64,000 nucleotides of DNA from Candidatus Woesearchaeota archaeon (GTDB taxonomy: Archaea > Nanobdellota > Nanobdellia > Woesearchaeales > SM23-78): contig JAFGGS010000016.1 of the NCBI GenBank assembly GCA_016930415.1, positions 213,340 through 277,339 of the forward strand. Reading direction: 5' to 3'. Within the stretch, counting starts at the first letter, position 1; each line of letters opens with the position of its first letter. The translations under genes and the position numbers were made by a program. Positions 25,058 to 31,708 of the stretch are shown in pieces. The notes beneath the pieces were generated by a model that had not been told where the DNA came from, did no database searches, and worked only from the letters and a program-made list of their open reading frames with translations.

Positions 25058-25422
25058 GCAGGTTCACCCATAGTCTCAGATCCTGCGCGTTCTCGCCTTG
25101 CCTTTTCAGCGTCTTTAATCTCAATGTTTCGGCCTAGGTAGCTCCCTAGAAGAGAGCCTGAAACCCCTCCTGCAACTGCAACAGAAAGCGTGGACACAAG
25201 CTTCTCTTTCAAAGTGTAGTCCCGCTCGTGGTTCGCTATCTTCTCCCCGATATAATAACCAAGAAGGCCTCCGCCGGTCGCGCCAAGACCCGCGCCTATC
25301 ATTCCCGGACGCTTATTCTCAGGCACGCCCTTCCTTTCAAGGTAACTGTCTATTCTCCTCTCCGCATACGCAAGGACGGCTCCGCCTCCCAGCGCGTGCT
25401 TCACAAACTCCCATGGTCTCAT
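25054..25422 (-). CDS. Glycine-zipper membrane-associated protein
   Basis: Small protein of 122 residues with two glycine-rich hydrophobic stretches, GMIGAGLGATGGGLLGYYIG (about 40-59) and LSVAVAGGVSGSLLGSYLG (about 80-99), of the glycine-zipper type that packs helices in membranes or oligomers. The ends are charged. An AGGGGGTG site lies about 9 nt before the ATG. It overlaps the nuclease gene by ATGA. The pairing of a membrane-type zipper protein with a nuclease-fold protein recalls two-component defence modules, but no closer evidence is seen. Confidence 0.7.
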   Translation of the reverse strand: MRPWEFVKHALGGGAVLAYAERRIDSYLERKGVPENKRPGMIGAGLGATGGGLLGYYIGEKIANHERDYTLKEKLVSTLSVAVAGGVSGSLLGSYLGRNIEIKDAEKARRERAGSETMGEPA

Positions 25423-25511
25423 CTAACAAAACACCCCCTGCAAGTCTTAAAGAATATCCAGCTACGGAAATGACTCTCGATTAAATGACTATCAAAGTGA
25501 CTATCAAAACC

Positions 25512-26477
25512 TTAGTCTCCAATAATCGCTATAGCGGCGCCTCTGCGAAGCATCCCGCTGCGCACGTATTTGATAATCTTATCCCTAGGAAACCTCGGGC
25601 AACCCTCGCTCTTGCGCTGGCCCAGGTATTCTGTCTCGTTCGTGGTGTGAGCCCCAAGAGATGACCTCCCGCCAGGATCATAAACCCCATTCTTATCCCA
25701 GGATCCCGCGTTAAACCTCGCAAAATAAGGACCATATACTCCTTGGGCTCCGTTATGAATCCAGTTCGTGCTGTTCTCAACAGACACTACGCTAAAGACG
25801 CCGTTAGGAGTCCTCATGTCTCCCTCCCGCTCCTTATCACCAGGATTCAATCCTGTAGATACTATAGTCTCATCAACAAGCTCCATCTTGACGCGATATA
25901 CCCTCGCCTTCTGCTCGTCCTTGTCAACCACAAAAAGATACTCAGAACCGCTCCCAATCCCCCTGAAGAAATCATCATCCTTGGATTCAAGCACGCTTTC
26001 AAGAGACGCTCGACCTCTTCTTGCAGAAGGATTCTTCAAGGAGTCCTCTCTTGAAACAACTACAAGGTCAGAAGCAGGCTCAGGCTCGTAACTCGTCTTC
26101 TGACAAGGGTCGGGCGCAATCATTCCTGAGCGGCCCGCTGAAGGCATATCAAGCTCTGGCGCAACATATGATCTTCCAGAGTAAGACGTAGTGATAGCCA
26201 TCAGGAGGGCGGCAGAGAAGACTCCGGCCTGTCTAACGACTCTCTTGAAGGCGCTTCTCGAAGCATTCCTACGCACAGCAGCAGTGTTGACTGGAACCCT
26301 CAGCCCAGGCCTGGAGCGATCATAACTTCCGGCAGGCGAAAGATGCTGCTTTGAAAAGCAATCAGGGTCTGCAAGCTTAGCAAGCCATAGTTCAGGAATC
26401 ATACCAGGCATCGCATCAGCACCAACCAGACCCCTCACAGGATAATCCACCTGGCGCACTGGATATTTTCCATCCAT
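25512..26477 (-). CDS. L,D-transpeptidase (YkuD) domain protein, apparently catalytic
   Basis: A 321-residue protein. After a cytoplasmic N-terminus and one hydrophobic helix (about 83-98, FSAALLMAITTSY), a YkuD domain occupies about 175-321: a strand YLFVVDKDEQKARVY, then GDMRTPNGVFSV, HTTNETEYLG (His about 277) and the catalytic SEGCPRFPRDKI (Cys about 293), in place of the usual S-H-G-C-I-R-x-x-x-x-D. Such enzymes cross-link peptidoglycan in bacteria; an archaeon should have none, so the substrate is open. The ATG at 26477 overlaps the upstream stop (TGATG). An in-frame TTG further up is less likely. Confidence 0.78.
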   Translation of the reverse strand: MDGKYPVRQVDYPVRGLVGADAMPGMIPELWLAKLADPDCFSKQHLSPAGSYDRSRPGLRVPVNTAAVRRNASRSAFKRVVRQAGVFSAALLMAITTSYSGRSYVAPELDMPSAGRSGMIAPDPCQKTSYEPEPASDLVVVSREDSLKNPSARRGRASLESVLESKDDDFFRGIGSGSEYLFVVDKDEQKARVYRVKMELVDETIVSTGLNPGDKEREGDMRTPNGVFSVVSVENSTNWIHNGAQGVYGPYFARFNAGSWDKNGVYDPGGRSSLGAHTTNETEYLGQRKSEGCPRFPRDKIIKYVRSGMLRRGAAIAIIGD

Positions 26478-27535
26478 CAGCCAAGCACCCAAGTATAGTC
26501 TGCCAACACTCCAGACTTGCCCTTGACTATCACAAGCCCAGGAGTATCTGAAGCGCCTGAAGATGCAAGGCGTCTCTCAAGATTCCTGTAGTCAGAGGCA
26601 GAGAGGATGAACCCACCATTTGACACATCAACGCCTTGCTTGATAGCCCGGTTGATATCAGGGTCTAAACTGCCAGTGATGTATATCCCGCTTCCCATCT
26701 CCTCAGGAAGATGCAGTTCTATGTAGCCAGCAGTGTATTTCGGGTTCCAGTTCCTGAAGTTCTGAGTACCCAAGAAGATGCCATCTGAAGGGCTTGCCTT
26801 GTCACCCTCACTAGCCTTAGGCGCCTGGTTGACTCCAGTAGTGCACTTATAGCTTGCAGCCCTCGAGAAAGCGCTCCCATCTGACTTGAGAAGATCAAGC
26901 GTGTTAGCTTCCTTATCAATCAAGACAGCATAAGAGAATTCTCCTGCAGCACCTGACAAATATGATTCTAACGTTCCAGAAGACTGACGTACGCTAGGCA
27001 TTGACCGATCCGGCTGGCCTCCTGGTTGCCGGCTTAGGTTATTGACCTGATCCTCAAGAGCACCAATCCTACCATTATAGAACTGCTTCTTCTCCTGCTC
27101 CAAAGCAGCTATAGTCTTTTGCTTATCAGCCAGAGAGATTTCAAGCTCAAGCCCTCTCTTCTCAGCTTCAATCCGCGCATGGTTTGAATAAGCATTCGCA
27201 ATCTCTACAAAAGAATTCTTTGTCCATGAAGCAGCATCATATACTCCGCGGGAAATAACTTCAACACTTGCCTTCACATGTTCGTAAGTCCACTGCGGAG
27301 CCCTAACACCTGCGGCGGTCAAGACAAGCACTCCACCAAAAGCAGTCGCCCTCATAGTCTTTCCAAAACCAGGAGGATTCTTGAACCCACCCAGTATTAA
27401 GGATCCAGTCTTCTTGGCAACGCTATACACTGCTCTACCGCCATACCAAGCGCCCACGAGCACAGTAGCTCCTGCGCCAGCAGCGCCTATAGCACTCCAC
27501 TTCGCTCCAGTCTTGATTGCTCCTCCGATGCTCAT
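26477..27535 (-). CDS. Degenerate L,D-transpeptidase-like membrane protein
   Basis: A 352-residue protein with hydrophobic N-terminal segments (about 10-45 and 60-80), a coiled-coil stretch (about 115-165), and a C-terminal YkuD-like domain from about 190: YAVLIDKEANTLDLLKS, DKASPSDGIFLGT, GIYITGS and VSNGGFILSASDYRNL. The last aligns with the S-H-G-C-I-R-L-S-x-x-D active-site stretch, but the Cys is Gly (about 308) and His is Asn, so the domain is probably inactive. Start at 27535 is set by AGGAGG seven bases upstream. It is translationally coupled to the catalytic partner (TGATG). Confidence 0.7.
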   Translation of the reverse strand: MSIGGAIKTGAKWSAIGAAGAGATVLVGAWYGGRAVYSVAKKTGSLILGGFKNPPGFGKTMRATAFGGVLVLTAAGVRAPQWTYEHVKASVEVISRGVYDAASWTKNSFVEIANAYSNHARIEAEKRGLELEISLADKQKTIAALEQEKKQFYNGRIGALEDQVNNLSRQPGGQPDRSMPSVRQSSGTLESYLSGAAGEFSYAVLIDKEANTLDLLKSDGSAFSRAASYKCTTGVNQAPKASEGDKASPSDGIFLGTQNFRNWNPKYTAGYIELHLPEEMGSGIYITGSLDPDINRAIKQGVDVSNGGFILSASDYRNLERRLASSGASDTPGLVIVKGKSGVLADYTWVLG

Positions 27536-27720
27536 CTTATCGCCTCCTTGAGATTCCATAAAACCTTTCCATGGTTCTTGATGAAAAAGACTGGCGTCGG
27601 TGTTTAAAATAAGCTCTCGAAAGGATTTCGTAGAATAAACGGGAAAACCGAAAGAATCAATGAATCAGTCAGAATCAGGGGTTATGAAGAAAAGAGAAAC
27701 AGGAAGAACAAGAAGCAAAG

Positions 27721-28164
27721 TCACGCCCTGGAAGCGATAGGCATCTCCTCAGTCTTGACAGGAGCGACGACGTCATGATGCTCGATCGCTGACAACCCAT
27801 AATCATCAAGCACATCTAAGAAAGCATAGAATTCCTTCATGCCAGGGAAGATTACGTCAACCATGAAGTCATAATCATTTATCTTCATGATGGAATTCAC
27901 AGATGGATGGGCCTCCAGGAAGGAGAGAAGCTCGTCACGCCTCCCGGATTTCAAGAAAATGAAGCTCCTGTAATTAAAACCCAGCTGCTTATAGTCGATA
28001 ATGGAGGAATGTTTCCTGACAACACCACCTCTGGCAAGCTTGACATAGTTATCATAAACAGTGGTTATCGGAAGCCCGTGCTCTCGCGCTATCTCGCTAA
28101 AGCCGGCTCGACCATTCCGCCTAAGGGTCCCTATTATCTTCAAATGATTAGCTCTGATCTTCAT
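27721..28164 (-). CDS. Lrp/AsnC-family transcriptional regulator
   Basis: N-terminal helix-turn-helix (residues 1-50, GFSEIAREHGLPITTVYDNYVKL in parts) and a C-terminal alpha/beta ligand-binding (RAM) domain (about 65-135, with FIFLKSGRRDELLSFL and INDYDFMVDVIFPGM). 147 residues is normal. ATG lies about 26 nt after a CTTTATTAAAC promoter, so translation is leaderless. The gap upstream to the divergent small coiled-coil gene contains both promoters. The effector is unknown. It is a different subfamily from the Lrp at 30494, with lower sequence similarity by eye. Confidence 0.88.
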   Translation of the reverse strand: MKIRANHLKIIGTLRRNGRAGFSEIAREHGLPITTVYDNYVKLARGGVVRKHSSIIDYKQLGFNYRSFIFLKSGRRDELLSFLEAHPSVNSIMKINDYDFMVDVIFPGMKEFYAFLDVLDDYGLSAIEHHDVVAPVKTEEMPIASRA

Positions 28165-28304
28165 CCAGCAAGTAATTATTTGAAGTGTTTAATAAAGCCT
28201 TCCAAGCAAAAGACGAAAGAATTCCCGGCGATTCCTGTTTGGCAGGCTTTTTTGATAAAATATAAAAATATCAATAGCAAGAAAACATCAAAAGAAGCAT
28301 TAAG

Positions 28305-28556
28305 ATGGCACATAAGGATAAAATAGAGGAAAAAGAAGAGGAGAAGAAAGAAACGAAGTCTGAAAAAAAGGAAAGAGATTATGAGCCCGAACACCCGGTC
28401 CACGTACTAAAGGAGAAGATAAAGTACCTGGAAGAAGAGCTCGTGAGAAAAGACGAGGCAATCCAGCAGCTCAAGAAGAACAATGATCTGCTGTTCAAGA
28501 CAGCCGTAAAGAATTCTGAGAGCAAAGTCGACCAGCTAAAAGCAGAGAAACAATAA
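28305..28556 (+). CDS. Small charged coiled-coil protein
   Basis: An 83-residue protein: a K/E-rich N-terminal stretch (1-25) followed by a heptad-like segment from residue 33 to 75 (HVLKEKIKYLEEELVRKDEA). No cysteines, no membrane segment, no recognised family. An AAATATAAAAATA promoter lies at about 28258-28270, giving a leader of about 15-20 nt. The sequence is simple in composition, but the single clean reading frame with promoter argues that it is a gene. Confidence 0.65.
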   Translation: MAHKDKIEEKEEEKKETKSEKKERDYEPEHPVHVLKEKIKYLEEELVRKDEAIQQLKKNNDLLFKTAVKNSESKVDQLKAEKQ

Positions 28557-28607
28557 AGAAGAGCAAAGAATTTCTAGATACCTATAATAAGACCAACAAT
28601 ATGAGTC

Positions 28608-29660
28608 TTATAGCAGGTCAACTCCCTTATCCTTCCACTCGCCATGCATGTCGTCAGGCCAGACGCTGGCCTGCACTTCTCCAATATGAGCCTTGTGTAG
28701 CAGAAGCATGCAAAGCCTTGACTGACCAATCCCGCCGCCAATGCTAAGGGGCAGTTCCTTGCTTAAGACCTTGCTATGGAAGTCGAGTTCTCGCCTGCTA
28801 GAGAGACCCATATGATCAAGCTGCTTCTCAAGAGCAGACTCATCAACCCTTATGCCCATGCTTGAAAGCTCCAATGATTTCTGCCTGACAGCATCCCACA
28901 CGACTATGTCACCGTTAAGGCCAGGCTTTCCGAGCTCGCTGTGGGTCGACCAATCATCGTAATCAGCCGCCCGCAAGTCATGAGGCTCGCCAGACTTGAG
29001 AGGATGACCAATACCTATTATGAAGACAGCGCCAAGCGCCCTTGCAATGGCGTGCTCGCGCTCCCTAGGCGAGAGATCAGGATACTTCTCTTCAAGCTCC
29101 TCAGTATGCACGAAATGAATCTTGCTGGGAAGCCTCGGCTCAAGAGAGGGAAAGCGCTCTGCAAGCATGGCCTCTGCATCCAGCAGGGACGAGTATATCC
29201 TGCTCACGACGTCCTTTAGGAAAGAGAGCGTCCGATCCTCCCTGGATATCACAATCTCCCAATCCCACTGGTCGACAGCGACGCTGTGGATCTCGCTAAC
29301 ATCCTCATCCTTCCTTATGGCATGCATGTCAGTGACTACACCGGAATGGAGCTTGAAGCCATACCTCCCAAGGGTGTAGCGCTTCCACTTCGCAAGGCTA
29401 TGCACCACCTCCACATCCTTGTCAGAGAACTTAGTCTTGAAGTTTACAGGCTTCTGGGTGCCTGCAAGGTCGTCCTGCAATCCAGTCCCGACCATCAGGA
29501 ACTTGGGAGCCACCACCTTCACCAGGTTGAGGCGTTCTGAGAGCGCCTTCTCAAAAGAGTCCCTTGCGACGCCGATCGCGAGCTGCGTCTCCAAGAAAGA
29601 CAGCTTTGGTCTGTATCTTGACTCTGATTCCTGCAATTTTTCTTTTGAATCTGGTTTCAT
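28608..29660 (-). CDS. asnA: Aspartate-ammonia ligase (asparagine synthetase A)
   Basis: Makes asparagine from aspartate and ammonia with ATP, using a class II synthetase-like core related to AspRS/AsnRS. Family segments: FLETQLAIGVARDSF, VGTGLQDDLAGTQKPVNF, LHSGVVTDMHAIRKDE, HSVAVDQWDWE, ADYDDWSTHS, NGDIVVWD and the motif-3 end LSIGGGIGQSRLCMLLL. About 350 residues, slightly longer than the E. coli enzyme. Start at 29660 (MKPDSKEKL) has GGAGGG ten bases upstream; an in-frame GTG at 29678 overlaps that site. The archaeal relatives include the AS-AR proteins. Confidence 0.94.
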   Translation of the reverse strand: MKPDSKEKLQESESRYRPKLSFLETQLAIGVARDSFEKALSERLNLVKVVAPKFLMVGTGLQDDLAGTQKPVNFKTKFSDKDVEVVHSLAKWKRYTLGRYGFKLHSGVVTDMHAIRKDEDVSEIHSVAVDQWDWEIVISREDRTLSFLKDVVSRIYSSLLDAEAMLAERFPSLEPRLPSKIHFVHTEELEEKYPDLSPREREHAIARALGAVFIIGIGHPLKSGEPHDLRAADYDDWSTHSELGKPGLNGDIVVWDAVRQKSLELSSMGIRVDESALEKQLDHMGLSSRRELDFHSKVLSKELPLSIGGGIGQSRLCMLLLHKAHIGEVQASVWPDDMHGEWKDKGVDLL

Positions 29661-29741
29661 CCTCACATATCCCTCCACATAAGTTCCAACATAATAATTT
29701 TCAGTCTAATCTGAATCTAATCTAGATTTAAGTTTTAAGTC

Positions 29742-30389
29742 TCAATAGGCATATCTTGGCTCAGAAAGGGCTACCACTGAGTCCCCGAATCTCTCAGATA
29801 GGATAGCATGGATCCCGCCATAAGGCAGGTGCATGGATGTCTTCCTGGCCTCTTTTGTTCCTCCTCCTACAGATATGTCAACTAACTTATCATCCAGCTC
29901 AGGAAATTTTAATACAAAGAAGCGATCGATTCGCCCTGCGCCTTCTGGTCGTACTAGGTCATGACTTGGAAAGGGCGTGCATGTGCCGTGGGACATCCCT
30001 CTTGGCACTCCATTTAGCTTATATCGTCCGGGTTGACCTGTCTGCGCCTCAGTCTTGGCAGCGTATGAGGTCAGGATTGCTTCAACATCCACAAGCCTTC
30101 CAGTCTCAGGAGTTATGACGCAGACATAATGCTTATCCCCAGCATCTATGCTGCTGAAATAAAGCGCCTTCACCACCCTTGAGCGGTCCCAGTCCCAACC
30201 ATAGGAAGACAAGAGCTCAGCTTTCTCGTCACAGGTCCGAGTCTCGATGGGATGGCCTAGCAACTTGACAGGAATCTGCCTTGTAGCCGCGACTTCTGAC
30301 ACGTATCCTTGGTTCCTATGAAGCCTGAAGGGAGGCTCTGTCGGTTCAAGGCGCTCTTCTTCACCTAAAAAAAATCCGTCCAATGACAT
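29742..30389 (-). CDS. Possible YbaK/ProX-type aminoacyl-tRNA deacylase
   Basis: 215 residues. The central region has the order of features of the tRNA-editing (YbaK) fold: DRSRVVKALYFSS (compare the V-V-K-T-L strand), HYVCVITPETGRLVDVEAI, GMSHGTCTPFPS (compare the G-x-x-x-P-F-G loop), then LDDKLVDISVGGGTKEARKTSMHL as the strand and glycine loop before the last helix (given in parts: KLVDISVGGG, TSMHLPYGGIHAIL). Similarity is read by eye and is weak. Leaderless start about 30 nt after GGTATATTAAT. It lies between AsnA and ThrRS genes, which fits an editing role but proves nothing. Confidence 0.4.
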   Translation of the reverse strand: MSLDGFFLGEEERLEPTEPPFRLHRNQGYVSEVAATRQIPVKLLGHPIETRTCDEKAELLSSYGWDWDRSRVVKALYFSSIDAGDKHYVCVITPETGRLVDVEAILTSYAAKTEAQTGQPGRYKLNGVPRGMSHGTCTPFPSHDLVRPEGAGRIDRFFVLKFPELDDKLVDISVGGGTKEARKTSMHLPYGGIHAILSERFGDSVVALSEPRYAY

Positions 30390-30459
30390 GAGAACAAGAA
30401 GCCAAGCTTCATTAATATACCTATCTCATAAAAAGCTGAAAAAACTGCAAAAAATCGCA

Positions 30460-30491
30460 AAGTTTATATACTAATTGGAACAAATGTTCCA
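30460..30491 (+). promoter_or_regulatory. Lrp-gene promoter with a palindromic operator
   Basis: AGTTTATATACTAA (about 30458-30471) is the TATA element. TGGAACA (30476-30482) and TGTTCCA (30485-30491) form an inverted repeat with 2-nt spacer lying between the TATA box and the leaderless ATG at 30494. The palindrome covers the predicted transcription start, the usual place for autorepression by Lrp proteins. Confidence 0.65.
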
Positions 30492-30493
30492 TC

Positions 30494-30949
30494 ATGAGAG
30501 GTTTATTGGATAAGAAAGATCATCATATCCTGGAGATACTCAAAGACCACGGGGAATACACGACGAGGCAGATAGCCAAGAAGACGCTCCTGCCGATAAC
30601 AACAGTCCACAACAGAGTCAGGAAGCTAAAAGAAGAAGGGTTCATCAAGAGATACACCATAATACCAGACTACGCAAAGCTAGAGAAGAACTTCGTCGCT
30701 TACATCCTGGCATCCGTAGACATAAGCCTGCTCAAATCCAAGAAGAAAAGCCAATACGACGTGGTAGACGACCTGAAGAGATTTGAGTTCGTGGAGCGCG
30801 TCGACATAGTTGCCGGCGGCACCGACCTAGTCGTGATCGTGAGAGTGAAGGACGTGGACGAGTTCGACAAGTGCCTCCTCACCAAGCTCCAGCTCGTCGA
30901 AGGCGTTGAGAAGACCCAATCGCTGATAGTCATACACAGCAAGCACTAA
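30494..30949 (+). CDS. Lrp/AsnC-family transcriptional regulator
   Basis: 151 residues: helix-turn-helix in residues 8-45 (YTTRQIAKKTLLPITTVHNR), linker strand KRYTIIPDYAKL, and the RAM ligand domain from about 60 (FVAYILASVDIS ... ERVDIVAGGTDLVVIVRVKDVDEFD in parts). The DIVAGGTDLVV segment is the typical effector-binding turn. ATG is 29 nt after the TATA box and directly after a palindromic operator, so the gene probably controls itself. No operon partner. Confidence 0.92.
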   Translation: MRGLLDKKDHHILEILKDHGEYTTRQIAKKTLLPITTVHNRVRKLKEEGFIKRYTIIPDYAKLEKNFVAYILASVDISLLKSKKKSQYDVVDDLKRFEFVERVDIVAGGTDLVVIVRVKDVDEFDKCLLTKLQLVEGVEKTQSLIVIHSKH

Positions 30950-31051
30950 CCCGTTACGCTGAGCCAGTCATCAGATATATCATTCTTGAGAACCAGGCTT
31001 TTTAAGGGCCAGCGAAAAATATAAAAACCACCCCCTCAAGGGGAAAGACTA

Positions 31052-31549
31052 ATGTACACAGAAGACGAAGAGATGGAAGAGACCCAAGGAGTCTACGGAG
31101 ACGAAGGCAGGGAGAGCCTCATAAGGGACGACGAGATAAGCCCTGAAGAGGAAGCCTTCATGAGCGGCTACGACGAGGAAGAGACCAAGAAGAAGAAAGA
31201 CGACGAAGAAGATCCTTATGAAAAGGCGTTCGACGAGGCCGAATCTGAAAACAAAGGCAGAAGAAAAGGGAAAGCAAAGAAAGCCCTGAAAGTCTCCAAG
31301 ACCCCAAAGAAAGTTTCAAAGAAGCCAAAACCAAAGAAGAAACCGACGGCCAAGAAGAAAAAGGCTGTAAAACCCAAGAAAGTGGCAAAAGCGGCGAAGA
31401 TGACAAGCAAGAAACCCGCAAAGAAAGCAAAGCCAAAGCCTGCAAAGAAGAAAACAGCGCCCAAGCCAAAGAAAGCCACTAAAAAAACAGCCAAGAAGAA
31501 GGCATTCAAGAACAAGAAAGGCTTCTTAAGAAGACTATTCTCACGCTAG
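31052..31549 (+). CDS. Acidic N-terminus/lysine-rich tail protein (histone H1-like)
   Basis: 165 residues of two-faced composition. Residues 1-68 are acidic (EDEEMEETQG, DDEISPEEEA, KKKDDEEDP), residues 69-165 are repeats of K, A and P (KKPKPKKKPTAKKKK, KKPAKKAKPKPAKKK), ending KGFLRRLFSR. The tail resembles histone H1 and bacterial H1-like proteins and should bind DNA or RNA. The acidic half could mask it. ATG lies about 30 nt after AAATATAAAAAC; CCCC-TCAA-GGGG sits between. Low-complexity sequence means homology by composition would be misleading. Confidence 0.75.
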   Translation: MYTEDEEMEETQGVYGDEGRESLIRDDEISPEEEAFMSGYDEEETKKKKDDEEDPYEKAFDEAESENKGRRKGKAKKALKVSKTPKKVSKKPKPKKKPTAKKKKAVKPKKVAKAAKMTSKKPAKKAKPKPAKKKTAPKPKKATKKTAKKKAFKNKKGFLRRLFSR

Positions 31550-31708
31550 GTCAGAAAAACCATCACCAGACTACCACTAAAAAGGGGAGAGTAAGACGAC
31601 CCGTCGGCATAAGCACAGCTATTTCTAAGAGACCTAGCCACCCAACGGAGGCAAGAAAGGATAAAAACAAGAAAAACAGAGGAGAGAGAATACTGTCCAC
31701 AAAAAATA

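Noticed and set aside
27907-28326. A 139-codon plus-strand frame opposite the Lrp gene
   Set aside because: It runs antisense to a well-supported Lrp regulator and across its promoter; no start signals support it.
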